Position numbers and translations under genes: made by a program
The notes under the pieces: model-generated
Database searches by the model: none
Told to the model about the DNA's origin: nothing
Seen by the model: only the letters and a program-made list of their open reading frames with translations
Shown here: in pieces, positions 7,590 to 18,579 of the stretch
Numbering within the stretch: the stretch's first letter is position 1
Layout of the letters: every line of letters begins with the position of its first letter
NCBI GenBank assembly: GCA_963774745.1
Contig: CAVZGE010000006.1
Coordinates: 124,001 to 188,000, forward strand
Length of the DNA: 64,000 nucleotides
Direction of reading: 5' to 3'
Source of the DNA: Prado023 sp963774745
GTDB lineage: Bacteria > Actinomycetota > Actinomycetes > S36-B12 > CAIYMF01

Positions 7590-9163
7590 TCAGCGGCTCG
7601 CCGGCGCAGTCCCATCCTGGGTGGCGCGGCTGACCCAGATCGACACCCCGCGCCCCGGGCAGTGGAACTCCGCCCTGCCGTGCGCGTCGGTGGTCAGGGT
7701 CCCGGGGATCGTCCCGGTCGCGTCGGTGAACTCGGCATCCGGGAGTCCAGTGTCGAAGACCTGCGCACCCGGCCCGCCGTTGCTCATCAGGACCACCACC
7801 GCCAGCCCTGTTGCTCGACGGCGCCAGCCGATCACGTTGGAGTGATCGAAGGCGTCGACCTGCTCCGCCTCGCCGAGGTCACGCCGCAGGCCCAGGCACA
7901 CATCGAGGAATCCCCGGTGCGAGGCCATCTCCACGTCGACGGGCTCCTCGCCCCAGCGCTGCTCGGTGTAGGTCGCCCCGTAGTAGTCGGCGTGGAACAC
8001 GCACGGGAAGCCCTCCCTGCGCAGCAGGACCAGCGCATAGGCCAGGGGCTTGAACCACTCGGCGACCGTCGACTCGAGGGCCTGCATCGGCTGCGAGTCG
8101 TGGTTGTCCACGAACGTGACCGCCATGTCGTGGCGTGCACTGACCAGCGATCCGGCGAAGATGGTTCGCAGGTCGAACGCGTCACCCTCGAGACCGGCTC
8201 GGTGGAACGCGAAGTGCAGCGGCACGTCGAAGAGCATCATCCTGTCGCCGACGGCACGTCCAGGAACCAGCTGAGCGCCCCGAGGTCGGCGCTCCAGTAC
8301 TCGGCCACGACGGGGATCTCCCGGCCGGAGTGCGCGCGCAGGGCGTCGAGGTAGATCGGCAGCACCCAGGCCGGGATGTGCTTGACCGCGTCCAGGCGCA
8401 GGCCGTCCACGCCGGTGGTGTCCAGGTACCAGGTGCCCCAGTCGATGGTCATCGCCTGGACCTCGGGGTTGGACTGGTCGACGTCGCAGCCCATCAGGTA
8501 CGCGTAGTTGCCGAACTCGTCGGCGACGTGGTCGTCGAAGGACTTGCCGTCGAACAGGTAGATCGTGTCCCAGTCGTCCGGGCGCCGCTCGTCGAAGTCG
8601 ACGGCGTCGAAGTGCCGGTGGTCCAGGGTCCGGCCGTCGTGGGCACCGGCGCGCCCGGCGAAGTCGAAGCGGGTCCAGACCTCCACGTCGCGGGTCGGCC
8701 CGGACGGGCGGCTGCGGTCGTGGGTCGAGTGCGGGGTGGCCCGGATCACCTCCGACCCGTCGCCGCCGAGCCGGTGGTTCCAGACGATGTCGGCGTACAC
8801 GGCGATGCCCGCGGCCTGCAGGGCGCCGATCGCTGCGAGGTACTGGTCCCGCGTGCCGTACTTGGTCGGGATCGTGCCCTTCTGGTCGAACTCCCCGAGG
8901 TCGTACATGTCGTACACGCCGTAGCCCACGTCGTAGCCGCCCACGTGGCCCTTGTACGCCGGCGGCAGCCAGACGGCGGTGAACCCGGCAGTGGCCAGGT
9001 CGCCGGCTGCGGCCTCGACCTCCCGCCAGAGGGTCCCGCCCTGGGGCAGGTACCAGTGGAACGCCTGCAGCATCACCCCGGTCATCGCTGCTGGATGCCC
9101 CGTGCCACGGTCGGGATCGCGGTCCTTGTGGCGGTCGTTGAGGCGGTCGAGGGTCGGGGTCAT
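7590..9163 (-). pseudogene. GH13 alpha-amylase (single-base frameshift near 8250)
   Basis: Cytoplasmic-type alpha-amylase of glycoside hydrolase family 13; no signal peptide is present. It begins near residue 27 with MLQAFHWYLPQGG and carries the GH13 catalytic residues: nucleophile Asp in GLRLDAVKH, acid/base Glu in VVAEYW, and transition-state Asp in FVDNHDSQP. The first two are read from 9163 to a stop at 8237. The third and the C-terminal beta-domain are read in another frame down to 7590. The frames join (ALSWFLD then VGDRMMLFDVP) if one base is restored near 8250. The total of 1574 nt is one short of a multiple of three, giving about 524 aa after correction. Sequence error is likely. 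It should degrade alpha-1,4-glucans and complements the alpha-glucosidase and MalQ elsewhere in the window. Confidence 0.88.
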
Positions 9164-9208
9164 GGTTGATCGTCGCACCGGCGGCCACCGAAGTCGCGGC
9201 CTGGCGGC

Positions 9209-9214
9209 TACCCT
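9209..9214 (+). promoter_or_regulatory. -10 box TACCCT of the phosphopantetheinyl transferase gene
   Basis: TACCCT ends 7 nt before ATG 9222 and no Shine-Dalgarno sequence is present, consistent with a leaderless transcript. Confidence 0.5.
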
Positions 9215-9221
9215 GAGCAAG

Positions 9222-9986
9222 ATGCAGTGGCTGGTGCGCGGTGAGGGGCAGGTGCCGACCGGGCGGCAGTGGTTGACCGAGCCGGAGGCTGCGCGCGCGG
9301 CTGGGATGCGATTCACCAAGCGCCGCAACGAGTACCTCGTGCGCCGGTACGCCGGCAAGTGCGCGGTGGCTGCCACGATCGGGCTCTCCGACGACCCGGA
9401 GAGCCTGGGGCGCATCGGGGTGCTCAACCGGATGACCGGCGCACCGTACGTCGAGGTGGACGGCCGGGCCCTCGGGCTGGACATCTCCCTGACCGATCGG
9501 GCCGGCTGGGCGGTCTGCCTCGTCGGGCCCGACCTCGGGGCGGTCGGCGTCGACGTGGAGATCGTCGAGCCACGCAGCGACGGCTTCGTCAGCGACTTCC
9601 TGACGCCGGCCGAGCAGGCCGTCGTGGCCGCCGCCGATGGGCCCGACGGTCACGACGCCGCGGCCAACCTGATCTGGTCGGCGAAGGAGAGCGCCCTGAA
9701 GGTGCTGCGCACCGGCCTTCGCGCCGACACCCGATCGGTCGAGGTGGTCCTCGCGGACCCCGAGGGGATCACGCGTGGGTCCCGACGCCCCGATGGGTGG
9801 CAGCGCCTGGCCGTCTCGTCGGGGGACACCCGGTTCCCGGGCTGGTGGCGCCGCGACGGGGTGTTCCTGCTCACGGTGGTCGCCTCCGCCGGACTCGACG
9901 ACCCGCCGCAGGCACTGCCGGGCACCGCCGACCTCACCCAGGCCGAACCGATCCACTCCTGGCTGCACCACCCCCTGGCCGACTGA
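9222..9986 (+). CDS. Sfp-type 4'-phosphopantetheinyl transferase
   Basis: 254 aa. Transfers 4'-phosphopantetheine from CoA to carrier proteins. Family motifs are visible: the Mg2+-binding GVDVEIVEPR segment and the WSAKESALKVL helix. The upstream block (FTKRRNEYLVRRYAGKCAV) corresponds to the conserved RxxYLxxRxxxK region. It sits convergent to and 178 nt from the end of the carboxylase-synthase operon. Its likely substrates are the five tandem carrier domains encoded there, although those carry Thr instead of the usual Ser. A longer open frame from 8952 runs into the amylase gene and was rejected. ATG 9222 is positioned by a -10 box at 9209-9214. Confidence 0.9.
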   Translation: MQWLVRGEGQVPTGRQWLTEPEAARAAGMRFTKRRNEYLVRRYAGKCAVAATIGLSDDPESLGRIGVLNRMTGAPYVEVDGRALGLDISLTDRAGWAVCLVGPDLGAVGVDVEIVEPRSDGFVSDFLTPAEQAVVAAADGPDGHDAAANLIWSAKESALKVLRTGLRADTRSVEVVLADPEGITRGSRRPDGWQRLAVSSGDTRFPGWWRRDGVFLLTVVASAGLDDPPQALPGTADLTQAEPIHSWLHHPLAD

Positions 9987-10103
9987 CTCGGCCGCCGCCC
10001 CCGCCGCCGCCCCCGCGCGCCCGCCGCGCCCAGCCCGCCCCGCCGCCGTTCGATCGCCCCGATCCGGTTCGTCCGCCATCGCGCGGCCCACCCATCACGT
10101 CGT

Positions 10104-10118
10104 CCGCCGTTGCGGCGG
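10104..10118. terminator. GC hairpin between convergent genes (weak terminator candidate)
   Basis: CCGCCG (10104-10109) and CGGCGG (10113-10118) pair perfectly around TTG in the intergenic gap 9987-10164. There is no T-tract. The rest of the gap (about 9990-10060) is extremely C-rich with strong purine/pyrimidine strand asymmetry. Confidence 0.3.
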
Positions 10119-10164
10119 CGAACGCTCGGAGATCCGGACCGATCAGCACGGCACCGTCGGTGCC

Positions 10165-13100
10165 CTACTCGGCGGGCTGCTCCTTGGCCATCCCGCGCTC
10201 GAGGGCGTCGATGACGTACGGGCGCAGGTCCGACGCGGAGATGATCCGGTCGACCGAGCCCATCTCCAGGGCCCGATCGATGGTGTGCACCGCGTCGAAC
10301 TCACCGGCCGCCTCGCCGAGCTTCTCCGAGCGCACCTGCTCGGTGATCTCGGCCAGGCGCGCACGCCGCTCGGTCGCCTCGGCGCCGGTGGTTCCGGCGA
10401 GCAGCTTCTTGGCGGCGACCACCCGGGGATCGGCGTCCACACGTCCGCGGACCTCGCGGGCGAACACCGTGGCCGCAGCCGGGGCGCCGCCGATCACCGA
10501 CGCGTAGGAGCCCTCGACGGCCACGACCTCCATCTGCGGGTTCAGGGCCTTGGAGAAGACCACGAACGCACCGCCGTGGTAGCGCGAGATCACCACGAAC
10601 ACGATCGGGCCCTTGAAGTTGGTGACCGCGCGGCCGATCTCCGCGCCGTACTCCAGCTGCCAGTGCCGCATGGACTCCGGGGACCCGTCGAACCCGGACA
10701 GGTTCGCCAGCACCACCAGGGGGCGGTTGCCGCTCGCCGAGGTCACCGCGCGGGCGGTCTTGCGGGAGGCCTGCGGGAACAGGGTTCCCGAGGTCCATGA
10801 CGGCGGTCCGTCGGCGGGGACGAACCCACGGCGGGGGATCGGCCGGGACTCCAGGCCCAGCATGCAGACGCTGATGCCGCCGACCCGCGCGTCCCAGACC
10901 ACGGAGTTCTCGCCACCGCGCCAGCGCTTCCAGCGCTCCAACGGCTCGCAGTCCTGGTCGGTGACCGAGCGCATGACCGAACGCACGTCGAAGGGCTTCT
11001 TGCGCTCCGGGTTCATCTCCGCGGAGAACACGTCGCCGACGACGGTGAAGTCGCAGTCGGGGACGGCGGCGTGCGGGAAGGGCCGCACATCGCGGTTGAC
11101 CGGGTCGGACGTCGCGATCCGGCGCGGGAACCGCTCGCCGGGCTTCACGTACGTGTACTCGTAGTGGTGCAGGAGCAGCTGGCACGCGTCGGCCAGCGAC
11201 GGCGCCCAGTACTGCGCCTGGCCGTTGGGGCCCATCACCCGCTCGTAGCCGCCGATGCCGGAGTTGTCGTCCGCCGACACGCCGCCGGAGAAGTCCAGGG
11301 CCTGCTTGCCGGTGAGCACCATGGAGCTGCCCGGGGTCATGATCAGGATCCCGCGGGTGTGCAGCAGCATCGTGGCCTCGGCGTTCCAGTACGGCTGGCC
11401 GCCGACGTTGATGCCGGTGACGACGATGTTGATCTCGCCGCCGGCCTGGGTGAACTCGATGATCCGACGCAGGGTGAGCGCGATCCAGTCCATGTTCTCG
11501 GTGCCGGACTCCATCGAGATCAACGCACCGGACGAGACCGCGAACCACTCCACGGGGACACCCATCTCGCCGGCCAGTGCCAGGGCGGCGTTGACGATGC
11601 GGCACTCCGGCTCGGCGAGGTTCCCCAGCCCCCGTGTCGGGTCGGACAGCATGATCACGCGGGTCATGCCCTCCGGGTAGGCCTGGGTGTAGGTGGTGAG
11701 CAGTCCCACGACCAGGTTGGAGCTGTTCAGGCCGGGCTCGCGCATCACCGGCACCAGCACCTCGCCGGACTCGTCGAGGTCGTGCTCGACGAAGTGCGCG
11801 GGCAGGAACTTGCCGACCGTCCCGGGCTGCGGGGCGAACATCCGCAGGATCTCGAACGGGTAGGGCACGCCGAACCGCTGGGCGGTCAGGACCTTCTGCC
11901 GGTAGGCGGTGAGCGGGCGGACGATGTCGTCGCGCACCGGCTCCTCGGTGACCGTGATGGCCCGGGTGATGATCCCGTCGACGTTGAAGACGGTGGGCTT
12001 GAGGGTCCCGTCGGCCTGGGGCATCAGGGTCCGCAGGACGACCAGCTCGAGGCCGGCGCCCCCGGCCAGCGGGATCATCATCTCGGCGAGGTCCGACCAG
12101 TGCTCCTGCGGCACCGTCCACGGCGGGCGCACGAACAGCGTGATCCGGTTGGCCTGTGGGCGACCCCGCTCGGGGAAGGTGGCCCGGGCGCGGCGCATGG
12201 CGATGATCGCCTGCAGGCCCATCCGCTCCAGGGTCGGGTAGCCGGGGGCTCCGCCGCGCGAGTCGGGGACGACTGTCATGTCCCGGACCTCGGCCAGCGC
12301 GAACAGGCGATGGTCCTTCGGGTTGTCCCGGGCCACGCCGTGGAACAGGTAGACGTCCTCCATGGACGGCAGGCGGGTCAGGTCGAAGTTCTCCAGGCGC
12401 CACAGCTCCAGGCGCTTGGCCAGCATCGGGTGCAGGTTGCGGTAGAAGCGGTCCTCGGCCAGCTGGCCGTCGGCACCGGTCCGGTACGTGAAGTACTGGG
12501 TCTGGTTCTCCGGGTCGATGTCGGCCGCGAGGCTGGACACGGTCACGTCCAGGCGCCAGATCGGTCGACCGACCTCCCATCCGGCGACCTGCTCGGCGAT
12601 CGCCGCCGAGAGCTCGTCCCCGCTCGGGTGGCTGTCGGGGCGCCAGGTCATCACGTCGATGACCGGGTTCCGGCTCGGGTCCACATCGGCCAGGTGGGCG
12701 GCCACAGCGGAGCCCACCGCGCCGATGTCCGAGAACGGGGTGAACGCCAGGACCACATGGATCGAGCGGCCCTCGAAGTCGTAGTCGGCGTGGCAGAGCA
12801 TGACCCCCGCCACCTCGACGACCTGCAGGTCGCGGATCGGTCGGGTCCGGTACCAGCGCCGGGCGCGAACCTCCAGCAGCGCTGCCTGCAGGTCCTTGTC
12901 GGCCGTGGCCATGCGCCGGCGCAGCAGCAGCTTGCGCATCGGCTGGGGGGCGTCGACCAGGGCCGCGATCCGCTCCGCGCGCTCTGGGCGGTTGGGGTCC
13001 TCGGCAAGGGCGTCGAGGTGGGCCTCCATGCGCGCCTGGGTCTGGGCTCGGCCGGCCTCGACCACCGGCTCGTCGATGAACCGGAAACGGGCGTCGCGGG

Positions 13101-15039
13101 AGAGGTCTGCCACGGACTCCAGCTGACCCTGGGTGGAGGCGGTCAGGCGGTCGTAGCGCATGCGCGCCGAGTCGTCGACGAACGGCAGGATCCGGTCGCG
13201 GTAGCGCAGCCGTCGTTCGAGGATCCCGGTCACCACCCGGGCCAGCTGCGGACGCCGTGCCTGGGAGCCGAACAGCAGCACGACCGCCTGCTCCAGGTCA
13301 GGGCTGCGGTGCAGGTCGGTGACGCCGTAGCGGGCGAGGACCCGGGCCAGGCGGCGACGCATCTGGGCGGGCAGGCCGACGCGGTCCGGGTCCAGCCACT
13401 GGATGTAGCCCAGGAGGTACTCGCGGGCCGTGGTCACGCCCAGGTCGGACTGGGCGCCGCCCTCGCGCTCGGACTGCCAGAGCAGCCCGAGGTCGGTGAA
13501 CAGGTCCAGGAAGCCGTCCTCGGCAGCCAGCAGCTTGGTGTCGCCGGCGCTGGCGCGGTTGGCGAAGGAGCGCTGCTCGGCCAGGAGCGCGTTCAGGGCG
13601 GCTGGGTCGAGCTCATAGCCCAGCAGGTAGCCGCGCAGGGCGGTGTAGACGCGCTCGAACGGTGGGCGGCCGGACGTGTCCGACAGGGCCATGCCGGCGA
13701 AGCTGACCCGCGAACCGTTGGTCGGCTGGACGTTCTCCTCCGCGTCGCCGCGCGTCGCCGGGCGGATCAGGACCAGCGGGGCACCTGCGTCGACCTGCTC
13801 GTTGGGCAGCACCTCAACCGAGGTGACGGTCCCGGCGAACGGCGCCCGCAGCGTGGACTCCATCTTCATCGCCTCGGCGATGATCAAGGGGTCGCCCTCG
13901 GCCACGTCCTGACCGGGGGTGACGGCGACGGAGACGATGAGCGCCGGCCACTGCGCGCGCACGGCGATGCCCTCGTCGCGGTCGACCCGGTGGGCGATCC
14001 CGTCGATCTCCAGCAGGCAGCCGGTGCCATGCGAGGCGATGACGACGTGCCGATCACGACCGGCGGCGGTGACGGTCCACTCGAAGTCGTTGGCGCGATC
14101 GATGACCACCTCGGCCACGGCGTCCCCGGAGTCGATGCGGTAGGTGTGGGGTCCGGTCTGGAACACCTGCAGGGAGTACTGCTGGCCGTCGTAGTTCAGG
14201 CTCGTGGACACCCCGGCCGCGTCGACCGGCTCCGGGCGGCCGCGGGCTGCCCGGGCGTGGAAGGCTGCGCGCTGGGTCTCGCGCTGGGAGTCGCTGGCCC
14301 GGACCGCCGAGACGAGGACGGCGACCGGGTCGGACTCGGGCCGCACCCGTGCGGAGGTGTCGCCGATCTCGGCGGCGACGGCCGCCAGCAGGGCGGGGCG
14401 GTTGGTGGCGCAGCCGGCGACCACGACGGCGCAGCCGGTCAGGGCGTGACGCAGCCGGGCCAGCGCGGTTAGCCGGTCATGTCCGTGGGCGACGATGCGC
14501 AGGACGACGCCGGATCCGACGGCCGCACCCACGGCCGCGCGTTCGACCACGCGGATCCCTGGGCCCTGCGGCGGGCGCAGGTACAGCACGGGCGCGCCCT
14601 CGGGAGCGTCGACCGCGAACAGCCGCGCCTCGATCGCGTGCCCTGCGGCAGCAGGCGGCTCCGCGTCCCTCAGGTCGGCCAAGTTGACGGCCAGCAGCTC
14701 CTCAGCCAGCGCCCAGCCGCCCAGGGGGACGCCTGGTTCCTCGTCCGGGACTGCCGCCGGGTCGGGACCCGCGCTGCTGACCAGTGCGACGTCGTGACGG
14801 CCGGGACCGCGCTCGAGCGCGACCGCACGTGCGGCCTGGGCCGCCGCCTCGGCAGCGGCGCCTTCGAGCGCTGGGGCCTCCACGAGGGAGCCAGCCACGA
14901 CGCCGGGCAGGGTGAGCGTGCCGCAGGCCGGAAGGACCCTGGCCTGCCCGGCCGTGCTGACCAACACCGGTACTTCGACCTTCACGACCGCCACCTGTTC
15001 TGCCTCTGGTGCCTTCTTGCCCCGACGTGGTGCGCCCAT
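10165..15039 (-). CDS. Giant acyl-CoA carboxylase: BC C-terminal remnant, BCCP, ACC-central region, carboxyltransferase
   Basis: 1624 aa, expected to make malonyl-CoA (or a related carboxyacyl-CoA) for the adjacent synthase. Residues ~100-240 resemble only the C-terminal subdomain of biotin carboxylase (GHAIEARLFA, RIVAHGHDRLTALARLRHAL). The ATP-grasp domain is missing. A biotinyl domain follows, with EAMKMES (biotin Lys392). Residues ~440-1060 resemble the central region of eukaryotic multidomain acetyl-CoA carboxylases (RLELWRLENFDL, DHRLFALAEVRD). The C-terminal ~550 residues are a carboxyltransferase with fused beta and alpha halves. ATG 15039 lies 6 nt after the synthase stop codon, so the two are probably translationally coupled. 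Without ATP-grasp, biotin would have to be carboxylated by a separate biotin carboxylase. Substrate acetyl-CoA is inferred from context. Confidence 0.85.
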   Translation of the reverse strand: MGAPRRGKKAPEAEQVAVVKVEVPVLVSTAGQARVLPACGTLTLPGVVAGSLVEAPALEGAAAEAAAQAARAVALERGPGRHDVALVSSAGPDPAAVPDEEPGVPLGGWALAEELLAVNLADLRDAEPPAAAGHAIEARLFAVDAPEGAPVLYLRPPQGPGIRVVERAAVGAAVGSGVVLRIVAHGHDRLTALARLRHALTGCAVVVAGCATNRPALLAAVAAEIGDTSARVRPESDPVAVLVSAVRASDSQRETQRAAFHARAARGRPEPVDAAGVSTSLNYDGQQYSLQVFQTGPHTYRIDSGDAVAEVVIDRANDFEWTVTAAGRDRHVVIASHGTGCLLEIDGIAHRVDRDEGIAVRAQWPALIVSVAVTPGQDVAEGDPLIIAEAMKMESTLRAPFAGTVTSVEVLPNEQVDAGAPLVLIRPATRGDAEENVQPTNGSRVSFAGMALSDTSGRPPFERVYTALRGYLLGYELDPAALNALLAEQRSFANRASAGDTKLLAAEDGFLDLFTDLGLLWQSEREGGAQSDLGVTTAREYLLGYIQWLDPDRVGLPAQMRRRLARVLARYGVTDLHRSPDLEQAVVLLFGSQARRPQLARVVTGILERRLRYRDRILPFVDDSARMRYDRLTASTQGQLESVADLSRDARFRFIDEPVVEAGRAQTQARMEAHLDALAEDPNRPERAERIAALVDAPQPMRKLLLRRRMATADKDLQAALLEVRARRWYRTRPIRDLQVVEVAGVMLCHADYDFEGRSIHVVLAFTPFSDIGAVGSAVAAHLADVDPSRNPVIDVMTWRPDSHPSGDELSAAIAEQVAGWEVGRPIWRLDVTVSSLAADIDPENQTQYFTYRTGADGQLAEDRFYRNLHPMLAKRLELWRLENFDLTRLPSMEDVYLFHGVARDNPKDHRLFALAEVRDMTVVPDSRGGAPGYPTLERMGLQAIIAMRRARATFPERGRPQANRITLFVRPPWTVPQEHWSDLAEMMIPLAGGAGLELVVLRTLMPQADGTLKPTVFNVDGIITRAITVTEEPVRDDIVRPLTAYRQKVLTAQRFGVPYPFEILRMFAPQPGTVGKFLPAHFVEHDLDESGEVLVPVMREPGLNSSNLVVGLLTTYTQAYPEGMTRVIMLSDPTRGLGNLAEPECRIVNAALALAGEMGVPVEWFAVSSGALISMESGTENMDWIALTLRRIIEFTQAGGEINIVVTGINVGGQPYWNAEATMLLHTRGILIMTPGSSMVLTGKQALDFSGGVSADDNSGIGGYERVMGPNGQAQYWAPSLADACQLLLHHYEYTYVKPGERFPRRIATSDPVNRDVRPFPHAAVPDCDFTVVGDVFSAEMNPERKKPFDVRSVMRSVTDQDCEPLERWKRWRGGENSVVWDARVGGISVCMLGLESRPIPRRGFVPADGPPSWTSGTLFPQASRKTARAVTSASGNRPLVVLANLSGFDGSPESMRHWQLEYGAEIGRAVTNFKGPIVFVVISRYHGGAFVVFSKALNPQMEVVAVEGSYASVIGGAPAAATVFAREVRGRVDADPRVVAAKKLLAGTTGAEATERRARLAEITEQVRSEKLGEAAGEFDAVHTIDRALEMGSVDRIISASDLRPYVIDALERGMAKEQPAE

Positions 15040-17652
15040 GGTGTGTCAGTCCGCCATCACGCTGCGGATGGGTGCCTGCACATCATCGGCCAACGGCTGG
15101 GGCAGTGTCACGGTGCGATAGCCCTCCAGTCGGACCAGGACGGATCCGGAGGCGTCGGTGACCACGCAGTCGAACCCGTCGGGGCCCTGCTGCGCGGTGA
15201 CCGTCAGCGGGCCCTCGGTGGCCTCGCCCGCCGAGCCCAGCACGACCGCGCGGGTCACGTGCGTCGGCAGGGCCATCCGGCCCTCGCGGCCCATCTCCCA
15301 GAGCCCGGCGACCTGGAAGCACAGCTCGATCAGGCGGGGGGCCGCCTGGGTGGGCTGGTCGCCGGGGGTGTGGTTCGCCGGGAGGTCGGCGGCGAACAGC
15401 CCCACGGGGCGCTCCCCGTCGCGCCACGCGGCCTCGATCACCTGGTAGGCAGGGCCGTGGAAGAACGCCGCGTAGACGTCGTCGGCGGTCACCTCGGCGC
15501 CCTGGCGGGCAGGCGGGTCCTGGTGCTGGCCCTCGGGTGCCGAGCGGGTGAGCCGCACGAGGCCGGTGAAGTGCGTGGTCCGGGTCGGTGCGTCCGAACC
15601 GGGCAGCTGGCGCTCGGCCTCGATCCGGCACTCGGCCAGCAGGTCCGCGCCGTCGGGCCGCACGAGGGCGGTGATCTCGATCGTGCGCGGCTCGTCACGG
15701 TAGAACTTCAGCGGCGCGAGGAAGTCCACATCCTCGACGGCAGCCAAGGACCACCCGGGTGCCAGCAACCGGGCCGCCTCGACCATGCCCTCGATGCCCA
15801 TCACGCCGGGCAGCAGGGCGGTGACGCGGTCCCCGCGGTGGTCGTTGAGGAACGGCTGCTCGGTCGGGTCCAGGGTGGTCTGCACGGTGATCCCGTAGTT
15901 GACGCTGTCGCGGACGACCTGGCCGACCATCGGGCCGGCCTGGGCGCACGCCTCGGCGAACGCCGCAGGATCCACGCCCCCGGCCGCGTCGAACTCGGCG
16001 GCCATCATGCCCAACGTGCCGGCCACCACGACCTCGCCCGCGGGCACGCCGCTGGTGAGCTCGCGACGGATCCAGGCGATGCCCGCCTGCGGGGGCAGCA
16101 TCTGGACGCCTGCGGCCTCCATGATCTTCGGGATCGAGCCGCGGGTGGCCATCCCGATGCCGCCCCACGCGGTCCAGTCCAGGGCGATCGCGTGGGTGTC
16201 GGGCCGGGTGCGCCGCATGCTGCTGGCGATCTTGCACAGCAGGTCGTTGGCGGCTGCGTAGTCGGTCTGCCCGGCGTTGCCGAACCGGCCGGCCACCGAG
16301 CTGAACGCCACGGTGGCGCCGATCGGCATGTCGCCCGCCGCGCTCATCAGGTTGAACCAGCCGTCGGCCTTGACGCCGAAGACGAGCTCGAACTCCGCGC
16401 GCTCCTTCTTCGCCAGGCCCTTGCTGATCTCCAGCCCGGCGGCGTGCAGCAGGACGTCGATGCGCCCGTGCGCCTCGCGGACCTGCTCCACGATCGCGGC
16501 GACCGCCTGGCCGTCGCGCAGGTCGACGCAGTGGTAGTGCGCCGTCCCACCGGCAGCCGTGACCGCCTCGATCGCCGTCAGGGCTGAGGCCATCCGCTCG
16601 AACCGGGCCAGCTCGCGCTCGATGAGCACCGGCGTGGCCTTGTCCCCACGGGCGGTGATCTGCTCGGCCAGCAGCGGCTTCATGCTGTCCGGGTCGCTCA
16701 GGTAGCGCTGGAGGTCGGGGTCGTCCGTGTCCGGTGCGGTGGCCAGGTCCAGCAGGTGGAACGTGCCCCCCGAGGCCATCGCCAGGTCGGCGGTGATCGC
16801 CGAGACGATGCTGCCGGCAGCACCCGTGATCAGGAACACCGAGTCGCTGCCCAGCTCCATCGCGCCCGCGAGGGGTGCCTCGACTGCTGGGAACGGCTGG
16901 GTGCTCAGGCCCACACCCCACCGCAGGTCGTCGAGGTGGCCGATCTCCACGCAGCCCGGGTCGGACAGCGTCTCGGCGATCAGCGCGTCGGCCAGCGCGG
17001 CGGTCTTGCGGCTGGCGGGGAAGTCCACGGCCTTGACCAGGACGTCGGCCCGCTCACGCTTGTAGGACTTGGCGAACCCGACGACCGTGCCGCCCAGCGG
17101 GGCGGTGGCACCAGTCGCGCCGTAGCCGTGCTGGCCGCCCAAGCGGGAGCCCGTGACCAGGAACGGCTTGGAGTCGATGACCTGGTGGAACAGCGCGTGC
17201 AGCGCGACCACCCGGCGACGAAGGGCCTCGCGCCATCCAGCCAGGTCCATGTCGGCGGTCGAGCCCTCGTCATCGAGTGCCGGCAGCCAGAACACGCCGG
17301 TCAGCGGGGACTCGGGGGTCCAGTCCGTCACGGCGGCGAGCAGGTCGTCCGTGGGGGTGGCAGCCTCGACGGCCAGGACCTCGGCGCCCAGTCCGGTCAG
17401 CTTCTTGACCAGGGCCTTGCCCACGCCGCCCTCGTCGAGGACGACCAGGATCCGGGCACCCGCACCGAGGTTCACACCGGTGGCGGTGCAGGCGGCCAGG
17501 TCGGGGCGCAGGGCGGGGACGGGGACGCGCCGGGGAAGGGCGTCGACGGCGGCGAAGTCGCCGACGAAGGCAGGCGCCGTCGCGGGGGTGGCCGAGGCCA
17601 CCGGGGCGGCGGCCTCGGCCGGCGCGACGTCCCCGGCGGGGGCGGCGGTGAC

Positions 17653-18579
17653 GGGTTGGATGCCGGTCTTGTCGCGGACCCAGCCGATGACGTGGGTGAG
17701 GGTGGGGAAGTCGCGCAGTTGGAGGTTCTCGTCGCGTTCGACGTTGAACTTGTCGCGGACGGCGGCGAAGACCTCGGCCTGCTTGACGGTGTCGACGCCG
17801 AGGTCTGCTTCGAGGTCGAGGTCCAGGTCGAGCAGCTCGGCGGGGTAGCCGGTCATGTCGGCCACGATGGTGACCACGGCGTCGGTGACCTCGTCAGCTG
17901 CGGCGGCGGGGGCAGCGGGGGTGGTCGTGGGCGTTGCGGGCAGTTGGTAGTCGTTTCCGACGTTTGAGAGGTCGGTTTCGACTACCGGCGCGGTGGGTTG
18001 GATGCCGGTCTTGTCGCGGACCCAGCCGATGACGTGGGTGAGGGTCGGGAAGTCGCGCAGTTGGAGGTTCTCGTCGCGTTCGACGTTGAACTTGTCGCGG
18101 ACGGCGGCGAAGACCTCGGCCTGCTTGACGGTGTCGACGCCGAGGTCTGCTTCGAGGTCGAGGTCCAGGTCGAGCAGCTCGGCGGGGTAGCCGGTCATGT
18201 CGGCCACGATGGTGACCACGGCGTCGGTGACCTCGTCAGCTGCGGCGGCGGGGGCAGCGGGGGTGGTCGTGGGCGTTGCGGGCAGTTGGTAGTCGTTTCC
18301 GACGTTTGAGAGGTCGGTTTCGACTACCGGCGCGGTGGGTTGGATGCCGGTCTTGTCGCGGACCCAGCCGATGACGTGGGTGAGGGTGGGGAAGTCGCGC
18401 AGTTGGAGGTTCTCGTCGCGTTCGACGTTGAACTTGTCGCGGACGGCGGCGAAGACCTCGGCCTGCTTGACGGTGTCGACGCCGAGGTCTGCTTCGAGGT
18501 CGAGGTCGAGGTCGAGCAGCTCGGCGGGGTAGCCGGTCATGTCGGCCACGATGGTGACCACGGCGTCGGTGACCTCGTC
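17653..18579 (-). repeat. Near-identical 342-bp tandem repeats encoding ACP3-ACP5
   Basis: Two complete 342-bp units (17653-17994 and 17995-18336) are nearly identical at DNA level. A third matches from 18337 to 18579 and then diverges in the linker. Each unit is 114 codons: one carrier domain plus its linker. One visible difference is GGTGGGGA against GGTCGGGA at the start of the second copy. ACP1 and ACP2 are clearly diverged, so units 3-5 arose by recent duplication or are kept alike by gene conversion. Confidence 0.95.

Noticed and set aside
9987..10164. C-rich intergenic stretch considered as a coding extension of the PPTase
   Set aside because: It follows an in-frame stop, and the Pro/Arg-only translation has no coding character.
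11071..14472. 1133-codon open frame on the plus strand opposite the carboxylase
   Set aside because: A long antisense frame is expected in very GC-rich coding DNA. Its translation is Gly/Arg/His/Val-rich with no family features, while the minus strand encodes a recognisable carboxylase.
17653..18579. Regular 342-bp repeats considered as a non-coding or mobile repeat array
   Set aside because: The period is 114 codons, in frame, and each unit encodes a carrier domain.
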